A stretch of 64,000 nt of DNA from Epiperipatus broadwayi (lineage: Eukaryota > Onychophora > Udeonychophora > Euonychophora > Peripatidae), in NCBI GenBank assembly GCA_028023455.1, contig JAQFVV010012546.1, positions 1,974,081-2,038,080 of the forward strand. Reading direction: 5' to 3'. Position numbers and translations under genes: made by a program. The notes beneath the pieces are model-generated. The model was not told the DNA's origin. It did not search any database and saw only the letters and a list, made by a program, of their open reading frames with translations. Positions 15,078 to 28,455 of the stretch are shown here, piece after piece; within the stretch, counting starts at the first letter, position 1, and each line of letters begins with the position of its first letter.

Positions 15078-17081
15078 TGTACCGGTCGAAACCCACCACC
15101 ACCGCAAGTCAAATCGGATTCAAACTCAGGCGGTTCAAAACTGAATTCAAACCCAACTCAACAGCTCAGATAGCAGAAATCGACGGCACAGTGCTATGCG
15201 CCAAGAAACTAGCTCAACGGTTGGTGAGGACTAGATACCCTTTTACAGACACGAATATCTAATAATTAATTACTTTGAATACTTTTTAAATCGAATCATA
15301 TGTATGTTCGGGTTGCCAACACAGACAGCGAGTATTAACATTTAAATAATTATAAAAAGAATGATGAACTAAGAAACCAAGTATGTTAGAAAATATTTAA
15401 TAATAATAATAATTTGTTTTGTTCAATAAAATATAGATTGTATTAGTTACCTCTAGTCTTTAAAAGAATTTATAAATATAATAAGAGTGGCGGTCCTTAT
15501 CATATGCCAATAAGTATTACACAACATGGGATTCTATGTCTATGCCCCCAACGAGAAATATAAAGGCAGATAAAGGTATAAAATAACAAAAGTGGAATTA
15601 AACTACATTTAACCCTTTATCGACCCTTTTGCAAAAACATTTTAAATATATCTATATGGATAAATAAATCAATATTAGTGAAGCAAGAAATAACATTTTA
15701 ACATTACGTGAGTATATAAGCACTTGTAACTTAGGAGCTGGGGACATAGGTGAAAACGGAGCAAATAATTTATTATTAGCTAATTATAAAAATAGTAAAC
15801 GTATAATATTTTCTTTCGACTCGATGATTAATAGAACTTATAAATTTAGTTCTAATGGGCGAGAATAACTATTTAAAATTTATATTATATTATTTGCGTG
15901 AGGCAAATAGAACCAAGGAGCTCATCGAGTCGAAAAATTATTGGCATATAATTTTAAATACGACATTAATAAAGCACACAAATATATATATATTAAATGA
16001 ACCGCCAAGTAAGAAAAGAAAAAGTTTAAAGACTAGAGATTTAAAGAATTACGAGATAGATTTACAGTAGCATGAATAAAAGGTTTTATAAAAAATTGTT
16101 ACATTAAAGAATAAAGAGCTCTTAAATAGGAGGAGAGTAAAATAAAGTTCGAACTGGCCAGAAAGTTTAACGTTCATTATAGAAATATATTACCCTCCGT
16201 GCTTGTCCTTAAGTTACTCCTCCAAGTTGTTGAAAACGTAGGCACCATTGATTGATTATTGGAACAGTATTTTAGTAGCTTTCATTATTTTAGCAGAATG
16301 ATCGATCCGGAAAACGGTTCAGCAGCTCCAGTGAAGATTCCTCGGGACTTTAGGAACCGTAGCCAGATCCCTGATGTTCTAGCCCTCTATCATGATGAAA
16401 TACAATTTTTATACACACAGAGTTCACTGCACTACTCTACAACCAAAACTAGTCTTTTTTCTTTTCTTTTCAGGGCTATATATCTCTGTTCACTGATGCC
16501 TCCGGCTAGCGCTCATTTTCTTATCAATCTGGTTTTTTTTTTATAATTAGTTGTTTTCAGAAACATTCCTTCAATAAGGCTTTCAAACTAATTTTTGAAT
16601 TCCTTTCCTAATTAGAAAATGAATTCTTAAAGTCTGAAATGATTTTAATTAAAAATTGAATTCTTATCTTTTTTTAATTAATAAAACTTTACTGTTGTTT
16701 TTGAGAATTTGAAAGCCTTTGGAAGGAATGTAGCTTTTAATCGCAAAACTTTACAAATTATTTAAAAGTAAAAAAAAACAAGTATTCCCGACGCAATGAA
16801 ACTTTCGAACAATTATATACATTTAATATTTACAAATATATATACGCACAATCCACGCAATTTAATATATATAAATTCATGAATATTTTATCATGAATTT
16901 ATTTAGAGAATTGATCCAATTTAAACTAAACTAATTAATTTTACTACGTATTTGAAACAAGTTATTCATTATGGAAATTAGCGTGGATTGAACGTATAAA
17001 GCCCCATTGCATCGGAAATTTAAGGTTAGTATTAGGGTAAATAACATGAAGCTAGGATCGAACTCAGATCCGACTGCTTCA
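15078..17081. mobile_element. 2.0 kb insertion, candidate solo LTR
   Basis: This block splits one hammerhead-repeat unit: sequence before 15078 and after 17081 joins into a normal unit across an AT run. The insert begins TGTACCGGTCG and ends GACTGCTTCA, the TG...CA ends expected of an LTR, and both flanks are atatat, consistent with a short TA-rich duplication. It has a distinct, less AT-rich start, no long open frame and no terminal inverted repeats that I can see. Short frames inside (15077-15262, 15855-16070, 16259-16546) have no recognisable domain. Solo LTR is the simplest reading. A non-autonomous element of another class is possible. Confidence 0.5.
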
Positions 17082-17262
17082 ATATATATATATATATGAG
17101 AGATGGTGATCTGAACCAACTGATGAATGTTGGTTCAGCATAAAATATAAATATTCAAGATCATTTATCTCTTTCATGTGTATATGGTCATGTGTCTCAG
17201 TTGTATAAAATAGAGTGGGTAATTGTAGGGAGTTTCAATATCTGAGTTGAAATTCTTTTTAT
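17082..17262 (+). repeat. Hammerhead-repeat unit, 3' portion
   Basis: Continuation of the interrupted unit. It contains ccaaCTGATGAatgttggttcagcat, but the following GAAA is AAAA (residue 12 at 17142), so the core is broken. Downstream are catgtgtatatggtcatgtg and the B-box-like end (tatctgagttgaaattc). Confidence 0.8.
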
Positions 17263-17267
17263 ATATA

Positions 17268-17318
17268 TCTATAACTTTATGAATAAAAATGTTCAGATTT
17301 GTTCTTAGCTTCATTGTG

Positions 17319-17361
<43 letters not shown>

Positions 17362-17472
17362 CTTTATTGGATATAATATATATATATATATATAGCATTA
17401 TTGTGATATATATATATATATCACAATGAAATTAAGAACAAATGGTTTTATTCATAAATGGAGTTAAAGATT
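17268..17472. repeat. Palindromic element around (AT)n arrays
   Basis: The left arm (ctttatgaataaaaatgttc, then gatttgttcttagcttcattgtgg) and right arm (cacaatgaaattaagaacaa, then ggttttattcataaatgg) are inverted copies. The centre is (AT)n at 17321-17360 and shorter AT runs. It looks like a foldback MITE whose centre has become a microsatellite. Confidence 0.6.
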
Positions 17473-20096
17473 AAGATAGGCTACTGCAAAATTTAACATA
17501 TTGCAACTAAACTGAAACTCAATAATAAAAAGAGTGTTTTGTTGCAAAGTTAATTATTTGTTTGAAATATATATTTACAAACAAAAAAAATATTTTTAAA
17601 AAAATATTATTTCATTTTTGCCCAGATTACAAAATATTTAAATTAAATTACATAGTATGAATTATATAAAAAAAAACTTTATTCTTAATGATTAGTTATT
17701 TCATTATTCTTAAAAATATTATATTAAAAAAATCAAAACTGTTTTAATTTATAAAGTCCAAAAGAATTATTGTTCAGATTACTTAAAGCTATAAAATTTG
17801 TTTCAAAATTTAAAATACTAACTTATTAGTATATAATATAGTAATTTAAAATACTATTTATAATTTAAAAAAAATAAAACTTAACTGGCTGCTATAAATG
17901 AAAGGTTTCTTTTTTTCAACCAAGTACAAGTTTCTGACTGTACATTATTGATTTCTCTTGACTTATGTTTTCTAAAAGTAAATATTTTCAAATAAAATCA
18001 GCATATAATTACAGTATTCTTCTAAAATAAATATTGTGCCCATATTTTATGAAAAACAATCATAAATATGTAAATAATTTATGGAAAATATATGTTTTAA
18101 TTTCTGAAATCTAATAAAAGAATGAACATAATTAAAGCCTTTTTGCACTTTCATGAAAACACAACTAGAAATGAACAATCAGCAATGTTTTAGGCTAGAA
18201 GTCGCTTCATTTGTAAAAAAAAAAAATAATCCTTATAATTGTTTTTAAAATAAATAAATCAATATTATTTTACTTGCAGTTTTTATTGTCAAATAAATGC
18301 AAAACCAGCAAAGTAGCATTAAAGACAATCACTGTTATATTGAAATTATATTTACAATTAAGGAGTTAATATTATTTATTGTATAGTTCTTAATTAAATA
18401 AAACATTTAAATTTGTAAAAGTAAAACACACTGAGTAAAATTTGTAATTGTAAGCTTTTGTTTTGTCCTGTTTTTATATTATTGGAAATATGGAAAGCCC
18501 TATATACAGATTTATATATGAATACAGATTCTCATATATTAGAGCTAATTATTTTGTTTAATATATGCCATTATATAAAAGTTATATAATAATGTTTATA
18601 TGTAGGTCCCTATAAACGATAATTATTTTCAAAATTCTAGTTAATATTTAGAATGTTCAATATTTTTTCACATTTTTTCCTACTAATTACTAACATCATG
18701 TTACTTTTTTTCCTTTTAATACTATTAATTAACTAATGTCTTATTACCTGTCAATAAAAAAATAATTTGCAATCAGTTATAAAATAAATAAATCGACATA
18801 GAAATCGTGTCATTGTTATTTTTACAGGTTTCTTTAATGAAGTATACGAGTTTAAAACAAATTCAATAGAATTTTAATTTTCATCAATATATACAAAGCG
18901 TAGGCCTTGAAATATATCAGCTTGACCAATTGGAAATTCGTAATTCATAAAAAGTATTATAATACAGCTAGAGAGCATTGAATACTTCCTTTTATTTATT
19001 GTACATTCACTTTAATATTTAACCCGAGGCAAACATTTGCTGCGCATTAGTTCTTAGATTTAAAAAAAAAACTTGAAAATTTGTCTTTATAATGCATAAT
19101 TTAATACTATTATATATATTTAATTTTATTATTTATCTTTACTCTTACTAATTTTAACAGTATTATATGTGAATATATAGTTATAAAGATCCATTTACTT
19201 TTCTAGCACGATGAAAGTAACACGTGATTAAAAAGAGCAAATAAGCTATCGTGGAGAAATTTATGGGAGAATAATTATATGTCGGATTATTTCCAATATT
19301 AATTGTTAAATGTCTCTACAAAAATTCAAATTTTATTTAAATTTTTTAAATACATTCAACTATTAATAATTGCACCCAGATTCGTATATAACATAACGTT
19401 TTGTTTTAAATACTAACGTGTGTAATAATTGAATGCGTTTGAAAAGTTTAAATACAGTTTGAATTTGGCAAAGACATTTAACAATTAATATTTGGCGAGA
19501 AAAATAGTCCATCATACAGTTATTGCAAAAATACCATCATCACAAACTTTCACACTAACAACACTTATGAAATTATTATTTGATAGTTTTTTATTACTAA
19601 TGTTTACATAGATTGCTACAACAGTTGATTGATATAAGATGGACTGTTGCAGTCATAATTTTTATTTTATTTTTTAAATATAATATATTTAATTTTTTTT
19701 ATTATATTTTTTTCTAACACATCCATTTAAAACACTAATTTACATTATTTTTTTTGGGCTAAAGTTAAAAAAACAACTGAATAATGTTTGGCTTAAGAAT
19801 CTGAAAGGTTTTTTTTTGCCTTTACATGATTGGATAATAATGTCTGACATCTAACATTTTATTTTTTGTTAACATAAATAATCTAAGATTTTTCTGTTTA
19901 GAAAATCATTCAATATACATCTTTTTAGACAAAGGAATTACTGATGTAAGTCAATTTATAAAAATTAGCATTAATGCAGCCAATAACTATTCTTGGCAAA
20001 AGAATGAAAAAGCATCACTTGCATTTCACACAAAATCTCATGGGAATATTATGGATATCACATTGTCATCATTCTTTATGCTTACACAAGCTGTTT
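17473..20096. other. AT-rich DNA, no gene seen
   Basis: No supported feature. Very AT-rich throughout with only short open frames. Confidence 0.5.
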
Positions 20097-20312
20097 TTCA
20101 CAGAGGCAAAACCCTCCAACAATATTGCCACTTAGTGCAAACCAGAAATCAATCATCCAATATCCCCAAACTACTTTCTCAACTTTCTAGTCTGGGGATA
20201 TTGTATGAGTAGGCAATAGATAGGGATTTTATGAACAAACCCTTCTGCATCCATTGTTACTCTGGCTTGCACTGAGTGGTTCTATTGTAAGGAGAGTTTT
20301 GCCTCTGTGAAC
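20097..20312. mobile_element. MITE family M2, member 1
   Basis: Terminal inverted repeats TTCACAGAGGCAAAAC and GTTTTGCCTCTGTGAA bound about 216 bp with inner inverted similarity (ccacttagtgcaaaccag / ctggcttgcactgagtgg). The inner tract ctggggatattgtatgagtaggca recurs in the members at 47236 and 53747. Non-coding. Confidence 0.7.
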
Positions 20313-21340
20313 ATTATGGACAATGAATAAAATGAATAAGGGACACTTGAGCAGGTTACACATGAATTTGTTTTTGCATTATAAATAACCATGCTAAAAT
20401 GCTTAGTTATATGATGAGATGACTTAGTTGTGTAGGAATATTTATAATTCCCAAAACGATTATTGCTAAGATTACCATGCTCATAAAAGAATTGAGTAAA
20501 CTTCATCACCATATTATTGAATAGCATGAAAAATCAAAGAGATTATATATTATCCTGGGCAAATATCAATTACACAATTATCAGACATCATAAAAAAATG
20601 ATATTTCTTAATAATAAATGTCTTCTGAAAAGTTTTATAAATCTTTATAATTGCATTGTATTAAAGATCTGACTATTTTTATAGTTTATCTTCACAAGCA
20701 CCTACCAAGAACAGACAGAAGAGCTGAATAATATAGTTTTTAATACTCATGCCCTATATCCAGGTTCTTCTATTTATATATGCATACCCAAATAAAACTT
20801 TGCTGGATACTGATTGAAAAACTAGCTATTATTATTGGAAAGAAAAAAGCTGTAAAACCATCCAAAACTTTCACACATCTAAACATTAGTCAGTCTGGTT
20901 ATTAATTAATTCCTCTTTACTATTTCTATGTGACTGACTTTTTGAAACATTTTTGCTCAAAAATTCACTATATGAGGACTATTTTTTAAAGACACATATA
21001 TACACAGTTTGTCACAAAAACTAACACAATAAATATGTTTTCATTGAGGAAATCTTCAATTTATGTGGTAAGATTATATTAATGTAAAGTCATCTCACCC
21101 TTTTCCCCTCAAAATCTTAAAATTATGATATATTAAAACTACCATAAATCTATATCAAATATTTATTAAATTACCATCATCTTTCAATATTTATGCTATT
21201 GTAAATTGTATATAATAATGCTATACAAAATGTTATCTGCTTCAATAATTAGTCTGTTATAAATAATTAATAATTGATATCATAAATAAATAAAAGGGTT
21301 TGTATCAAAGTTGAAACCTATCAATTAAACTATAGTAATT
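20313..21340. other. No feature recognised
   Basis: AT-rich intergenic-like sequence without a supported gene or repeat end. Confidence 0.4.
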
Positions 21341-21830
<490 letters not shown>

Positions 21831-22010
21831 AACAAATGATGAAGATATGTGTAAAATTATGTGATCTAGGCCAACTAATGAGGGCTGGTTCAGCGTGAAA
21901 TGTATCTCATGGGGATCATTTATATTTTTTACATGTCTTTGATTATATGTTTCAGTAATATGTGATGCAACAGAAGTTTGAAAAATATTTAAATACACTT
22001 TATATAAGGT
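21831..22010 (+). repeat. Hammerhead-repeat family, partial copy
   Basis: Contains ggccaaCTAATGAgggctggttcagcgtGAAA. The GAAA box is intact, but the first box is CTAATGA instead of CTGATGA (residue 5 at 21877), which should abolish cleavage. It directly follows the CTAT array. Confidence 0.75.
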
Positions 22011-22217
22011 TAAGCTTAAGTATCACTAAAAATGTTTATGTTATATGGATTACTTGACAATCTACCTTTCTAATGTATCTATAATGTGATAGGTTTGTGT
22101 GACTTCTGGGCTCATGGATGGGAATAATAGGATTGAGCTAAGATGAAAGATGCATTGAAATAAGAACATAATTTGATAATACATGTTAACTCTATATGTT
22201 GATTATATTATATATAT

Positions 22218-24360
22218 TGTAACGATATATAAATATGTCGTTACATTAATTTAAAATAAAAACTTAAAAGTTCGCAAATAAAAGTAAAAAACTAAACGCT
22301 AAAATTAAAACATTGTTAAACGTGTATACATTCGCACAGATGTTAAACTTTAAAAATATTTTTTTTTCATAAACAAAAAAAAAAAAAGTATTTGAATGTA
22401 TTTTTTTTAAATAAAAAAATACAAGATTGAAATATAAAAATATTTTAATAAAAAAAATAACGTAAGTTAAAATAAAAACAGGTATTAATTAATTCCTGTA
22501 ATCTATAAAAGGAAATGATTGTTTATTAATTATCTAAAAGCTGTTTAATTAAAAAGTCAGATGGAAAGTTAGATAAGAGAAGAAAGAGATTTTAGCTTGA
22601 CAAATGGAAGCACTAAGCCTTGGCCCGGACCATAACGAAAAAACAGATTAGTGACGTTTTGTTCAGTGAATCCTTGTGGATGATATAAAAAGAAAAAAAT
22701 ATTGAGTTGAAGAGCTTTTTCAACTTGGTTGGGTGAGACGAGCGATAAAGACGCGCTTTATCGTTCTCTCTCACTTATCTCTGAAATGGAATGACTGATA
22801 CCATGAACCAGCAAATGCCACCTCCTGAACATTAGATCGATCTTTCAATTAAAGACTCCGTGGACATTGACACCAGGAACCGGGAGTTCTGCTACCGTAA
22901 GCTATAGGAAATGAACAATTCTTAAAATCAATCAAGAACTTTCGTCAAGTTGAACAAATTAATAAACAAGCCGACTTATTTAAAATGGACTCTTATCTGA
23001 CTTTTTGTAAGTTTAAATCAAATTAATAATGGTTAATTTTATATCTTTCCCGATTGTGAAAAGAATCATTTCCCTTTTAATATTTTTATGTGTAGTAATA
23101 TTTTATTGTAGAAATTATTAAATGCATTACATTTAAGTTGTCTATAGACGCTTGCATGGATTCGTTTGCGGTTAATTAGATTTTGGTTTTCATATTTGAT
23201 CAAAATATATAGACATTCGATAAATAATGATACCTTACGGTGAGTATCTAAAATGTATTTATTCGGATGTCTTTTAAGTTATTGGTGACAACGCAAGTAT
23301 CTTATGGTGAATACTATTGGGTTACTTATAAGTTTCCCTCTGCGATTGTCGGTATCAATAATTTTGTATTTTGATCGTTTATGTTTATTTTGAAATGTTT
23401 TTGACCGTGGAATCTGTGTAATCGATCTATACCCAACATTTTTAAATAAATCTGTGCGAACGTATATAAATGTTAAAATTAAGTCGGGCGCGAATGGCTA
23501 TATAGTTTTGTAAAGTTGTATTAAGGGAGGGTAATCTTAGGTTATTCATTTCGTAGTTGAATTGGTTCAATGGATTGGATATATTTGTGTAATTAGTAGA
23601 TGTAGTATGAGATCCGCTACGGGCAGGATTATAGATATACGCCACACACCCTCTGTTTGCCTATGGATGGGTTTGTAAGTCGGCAGAAGACCGCAGTCCA
23701 TTCCTATGGAGTTTTTAGTTTATTGATCTACTTGCCCACAGATGTCACATTCCTGTTGGTGGAGAGTCAATGTCTTCTCTATTTCTACTTATTGTTCAGA
23801 TGTACATTCCTGACAATATAGTATTTTGTGTTGTCGTATCATGCTACATTGAATACATGAATGTATCAGATGGATTGGCGCCAGTTGATTGCGAAATTTG
23901 TTGCCTAAGGTTAAATCAGGGAAGAATATTTTCCTTTCAAATGCAGACCTATGTAGTCCATTCATACTCGACCCTCTAAATAAAATATTAAACATTATAG
24001 CAAGCTATTTTAAATGTAAAATTAAAAATTAAGATAAAAATCTAAATGTTAAACTTATTCCTCGAATTTAGAATGATTTTATATGTGCGTAAATAAATAT
24101 TTTTCTGTGTTAATTTCTGGCAGTGGCTTTTATTATTTTATTCTTTTATATTTAAGATATAAAATTTATAGATTTTTATCTCTGCGTCTCCGCTGAGCTA
24201 GTGACAATGGGCTAACGATCTAAATATGTAAATAAAGTGGAATCCTAACAGCGTGTATCTGCCTACTTTATAAATTTTTCTAGGCTCAAATGCCTAGATG
24301 GCGCCCTTTGGTAGTGCGGTGCGGTGCGATGCGATCTCCCACTTCGTTTGGATCGTTATA
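22218..24360 (+). mobile_element. 5' LTR of non-autonomous LTR retrotransposon
   Basis: This 2143 bp block is repeated in direct orientation at 24955-27097 with the same length. By eye I find three substitutions (the ggttattc/ggttgttc, agcgtgta/agcgcgta and tagtgcgg/tagtacgg sites) and two homopolymer length differences. It begins TGTAACGAT and ends ATCGTTATA, a short imperfect terminal inverted repeat, and is followed at once by a primer-binding-site-like sequence. Strand is set by that site. Small frames within it (for example 23770-23979 plus and 23645-23442 minus) have no known domain. A TATA-like gatataaaaag at 22682-22692 could be the promoter (inference). Confidence 0.85.
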
Positions 24361-24954
24361 ATTGGCGTCCCAAGTGTGGCCTTACCTCAGAGATTGACCC
24401 TGAGAAGGGGAATTGATGCTGAAATTTCCTATCTTGAATAAACACGAGTGCCCTGAGAATGTTAAAAATAAATGAAGCCCGTAATATTTTTTCTGAAATC
24501 AGAATATATTGTTTGTATTATATAAAGTTATGAATTTTGTGTAAAAAGTGCTGCCAGTAAGAAAAATTGCGCATATGTAAAGAGAAATACGAGGAATAAA
24601 AAGTAATAAATAAAACGTAATAATAATTATAAATCATAATTTTTTTTTTAAAAAAAAAAAAGTCTTGTTAAATTAAAATCTAATCGTTCAACTTGCCTAA
24701 GTAATAGTTAAAGGTAGAAGAAATGAAACTTGGAAGGGAGGGGGCAGAAATTTAGCTGGTAATAAGGAATCAACAGTCAACATTTTTTTTTAATCATTAT
24801 ATTTGTAATTACTGTTTTGTCTTTTAAAAAAAAAGTTTTGTCCTTTTGAAATTTCATATATAACAAATTTGGGTAACGTAATTACTAACACTAAGTAAAG
24901 TCTTTTTTTTTTTTTTTTTTAATGTTTTTTGTTTTTTGAGGAAGTTTACTGATA
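24361..24954 (+). mobile_element. Internal region of the LTR element, with PBS-like site
   Basis: 594 bp lie between the LTRs. It opens with ATTGGCGTCCCAAGTGTGGC, a classic TGG-initiated primer-binding-site pattern two bases inside the LTR. It has no gag or pol reading frame, so the element depends on an autonomous partner. A purine tract (ggaagggagggggcagaaa, 24732-24750) looks like a polypurine tract but is about 205 bp upstream of the 3' LTR rather than adjacent to it. The sequence just before the LTR (gaggaag at 24938-24944) is only weakly purine-rich. Confidence 0.75.
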
Positions 24955-27097
24955 TGTAACGATATATAAATATGTCGTTACATTAATTTAAAATAAAAAC
25001 TTAAAAGTTCGCAAATAAAAGTAAAAAACTAAACGCTAAAATTAAAACATTGTTAAACGTGTATACATTCGCACAGATGTTAAACTTTAAAAATATTTTT
25101 TTTTTCATAAACAAAAAAAAAAAAAGTATTTGAATGTATTTTTTTTAAATAAAAAAATACAAGATTGAAATATAAAAATATTTTAATAAAAAAAATAACG
25201 TAAGTTAAAATAAAAACAGGTATTAATTAATTCCTGTAATCTATAAAAGGAAATGATTGTTTATTAATTATCTAAAAGCTGTTTAATTAAAAAGTCAGAT
25301 GGAAAGTTAGATAAGAGAAGAAAGAGATTTTAGCTTGACAAATGGAAGCACTAAGCCTTGGCCCGGACCATAACGAAAAAACAGATTAGTGACGTTTTGT
25401 TCAGTGAATCCTTGTGGATGATATAAAAAGAAAAAATATTGAGTTGAAGAGCTTTTTCAACTTGGTTGGGTGAGACGAGCGATAAAGACGCGCTTTATCG
25501 TTCTCTCTCACTTATCTCTGAAATGGAATGACTGATACCATGAACCAGCAAATGCCACCTCCTGAACATTAGATCGATCTTTCAATTAAAGACTCCGTGG
25601 ACATTGACACCAGGAACCGGGAGTTCTGCTACCGTAAGCTATAGGAAATGAACAATTCTTAAAATCAATCAAGAACTTTCGTCAAGTTGAACAAATTAAT
25701 AAACAAGCCGACTTATTTAAAATGGACTCTTATCTGACTTTTTGTAAGTTTAAATCAAATTAATAATGGTTAATTTTATATCTTTCCCGATTGTGAAAAG
25801 AATCATTTCCCTTTTAATATTTTTATGTGTAGTAATATTTTATTGTAGAAATTATTAAATGCATTACATTTAAGTTGTCTATAGACGCTTGCATGGATTC
25901 GTTTGCGGTTAATTAGATTTTGGTTTTCATATTTGATCAAAATATATAGACATTCGATAAATAATGATACCTTACGGTGAGTATCTAAAATGTATTTATT
26001 CGGATGTCTTTTAAGTTATTGGTGACAACGCAAGTATCTTATGGTGAATACTATTGGGTTACTTATAAGTTTCCCTCTGCGATTGTCGGTATCAATAATT
26101 TTGTATTTTGATCGTTTATGTTTATTTTGAAATGTTTTTGACCGTGGAATCTGTGTAATCGATCTATACCCAACATTTTTAAATAAATCTGTGCGAACGT
26201 ATATAAATGTTAAAATTAAGTCGGGCGCGAATGGCTATATAGTTTTGTAAAGTTGTATTAAGGGAGGGTAATCTTAGGTTGTTCATTTCGTAGTTGAATT
26301 GGTTCAATGGATTGGATATATTTGTGTAATTAGTAGATGTAGTATGAGATCCGCTACGGGCAGGATTATAGATATACGCCACACACCCTCTGTTTGCCTA
26401 TGGATGGGTTTGTAAGTCGGCAGAAGACCGCAGTCCATTCCTATGGAGTTTTTAGTTTATTGATCTACTTGCCCACAGATGTCACATTCCTGTTGGTGGA
26501 GAGTCAATGTCTTCTCTATTTCTACTTATTGTTCAGATGTACATTCCTGACAATATAGTATTTTGTGTTGTCGTATCATGCTACATTGAATACATGAATG
26601 TATCAGATGGATTGGCGCCAGTTGATTGCGAAATTTGTTGCCTAAGGTTAAATCAGGGAAGAATATTTTCCTTTCAAATGCAGACCTATGTAGTCCATTC
26701 ATACTCGACCCTCTAAATAAAATATTAAACATTATAGCAAGCTATTTTAAATGTAAAATTAAAAATTAAGATAAAAATCTAAATGTTAAACTTATTCCTC
26801 GAATTTAGAATGATTTTATATGTGCGTAAATAAATATTTTTCTGTGTTAATTTCTGGCAGTGGCTTTTATTATTTTATTCTTTTATATTTAAGATATAAA
26901 ATTTATAGATTTTTATCTCTGCGTCTCCGCTGAGCTAGTGACAATGGGCTAACGATCTAAATATGTAAATAAAGTGGAATCCTAACAGCGCGTATCTGCC
27001 TACTTTATAAATTTTTCTAGGCTCAAATGCCTAGATGGCGCCCTTTGGTAGTACGGTGCGGTGCGATGCGATCTCCCACTTCGTTTGGATCGTTATA
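24955..27097 (+). mobile_element. 3' LTR of the same retrotransposon
   Basis: Near-identical direct copy of 22218-24360, offset exactly 2737 bp. After it comes an AT run (atatatatata), matching the AT run before the 5' LTR, so any 4-6 bp target duplication lies inside an AT repeat and cannot be read unambiguously. Confidence 0.85.
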
Positions 27098-27735
27098 ATA
27101 TATATATATATAACAAGATTTTATAGATTACAGATGTAAATGATATATTTTTGCGTTCGCCAATGTAAGATTTATTGTACTAATGTATTGATCTTTATAT
27201 GTATAGTCTACTACATACATTCTTGACAGCTATTGTTTCTACATGATTATTCATATACAATATAAGCATGGATGGGATGCTCACCAACCAACATTACCCA
27301 GAGTGGTGACTTAATTGGTTTTGTACATTTGAATTTAAGATCAATTAACCACTATGATCTTTTCAGTTACCTAACCCTCTTAACTGAAATATCATTTGTT
27401 CTTGAAAGAAGAATAGAACTCTGTGTAAATAAACTTTTTTAAGTAGATATTTACAATCATGACAGATAAAACTAAATTAGTCCTTATTTTCAGAAGTTGG
27501 TAAGATCACCAGCTAAGATACAATTGGTGTCTAAATGGAGAGGTTGCGAAAAGTCTCTGGGTTATAGATCTAGGCTGACATTTAATGATGACCTTCTATT
27601 TAGGTATTTACTGAGGCATATTAATTTCTAGTATAGGAAGATTGCAAGAATTGGAAGAAAATCTGTCTAATGTTAAATGAGTTATTGTAGGATTTTATGA
27701 ACTGAGAAGAAAAAGTGAAGAGAAAACTAATGTAA
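27098..27735. other. No feature recognised
   Basis: Unique-looking AT-rich sequence between the LTR element and the Penelope-like palindrome. Confidence 0.4.
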
Positions 27736-28440
27736 AATATATATATAAAAGACATATTTTGTGGGTTCATCCATGTTAAAAATTTTAAATAGTGATATTC
27801 CGACGTTTCGACTTGGTCACACAAGTCATCCACTGGGAGATAAAAGGTAGAAAGATGGTTGTAGAGGCGCTACAATCACTAATTTGAATAAATGTTAAAG
27901 TTCCACCAATAGCAAAAATGTTAAATTTAAAAATGTTTTTTAAAAATTTTTTTCCAAATAGGAGGAAGTTTGCATGTATCATCTCGCTTATTGATACAAT
28001 CTGGACTTTTAAGTATCTCAATGGCTTCTCTAATTTTGCACTAGTAGAGATTATCACATCTGGATATGATCCTGGTACTACAAAAATCAATTTTATGACC
28101 TGAATCTATAGTATGGAGTGAAAGTGCTGATGATGATGAGTGTTGTTTAACTGCATTAGCATGCTCATCTCTCCTAACACTGATGTGATGATTACTCATA
28201 TCTATGTAAGAAGCTTTACAATTTTTACATGAGATTTGATAAACACCACAAGATTCAAAAGGGTTTGAATCCTTAGGCTTGGTTATTATATTGCTAATTT
28301 TTTGATGAGTAGAAAATGCTGTATCTATATTATAGCATTTTAATATATGTCCAATACTGTCTGTAGTTCCTTTTACATATGGAACACAAATCCTAATAGC
28401 TGATTTATCATCTTTTTGTTTCCTACTTGCTGTAAAATTG
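27736..28440 (-). pseudogene. Penelope-like element fragment, minus copy (GIY-YIG part)
   Basis: The minus-strand frame from 28472 gives the C-terminal region of a Penelope-like retroelement: VPYVKGTTDSIGHILKCYNI, then KISNIITKPKD, then GVYQISCKNCKASYIDMSNH and ISVRRDEHANAV, with SGHKIDF further on. This is the GIY-YIG-type endonuclease. The YIG motif reads YID here, changing a conserved glycine. A frame break near 28041-28090 separates the final part. The distal end carries gacgtttcgacttggtcac (minus sense ..CAAGTCGAAACGTC), reminiscent of the hammerhead remnants known near Penelope-like termini, but without an intact CTGATGA. Confidence 0.8.
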
Positions 28441-28455
28441 TGTTTCACAAGAACA

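Noticed and set aside
23442-23979. Conserved small proteins, because the same frames recur at 26179-26716
   Set aside because: The recurrence is explained by the two LTR copies being nearly identical. It is not evidence of coding conservation.
22218-27097. Simple segmental or tandem duplication
   Set aside because: Possible, but the TG start, short inverted ends, equal-length copies and a PBS-like TGGCGTCCCAAG right after the first copy fit an LTR element better.
27802-27834. Intact hammerhead ribozyme at the Penelope-like terminus
   Set aside because: Stem II and GAAAC-GTC are present on the minus strand, but the CTGATGA box is replaced by an AGTGGAT-like sequence, so only a remnant can be claimed.
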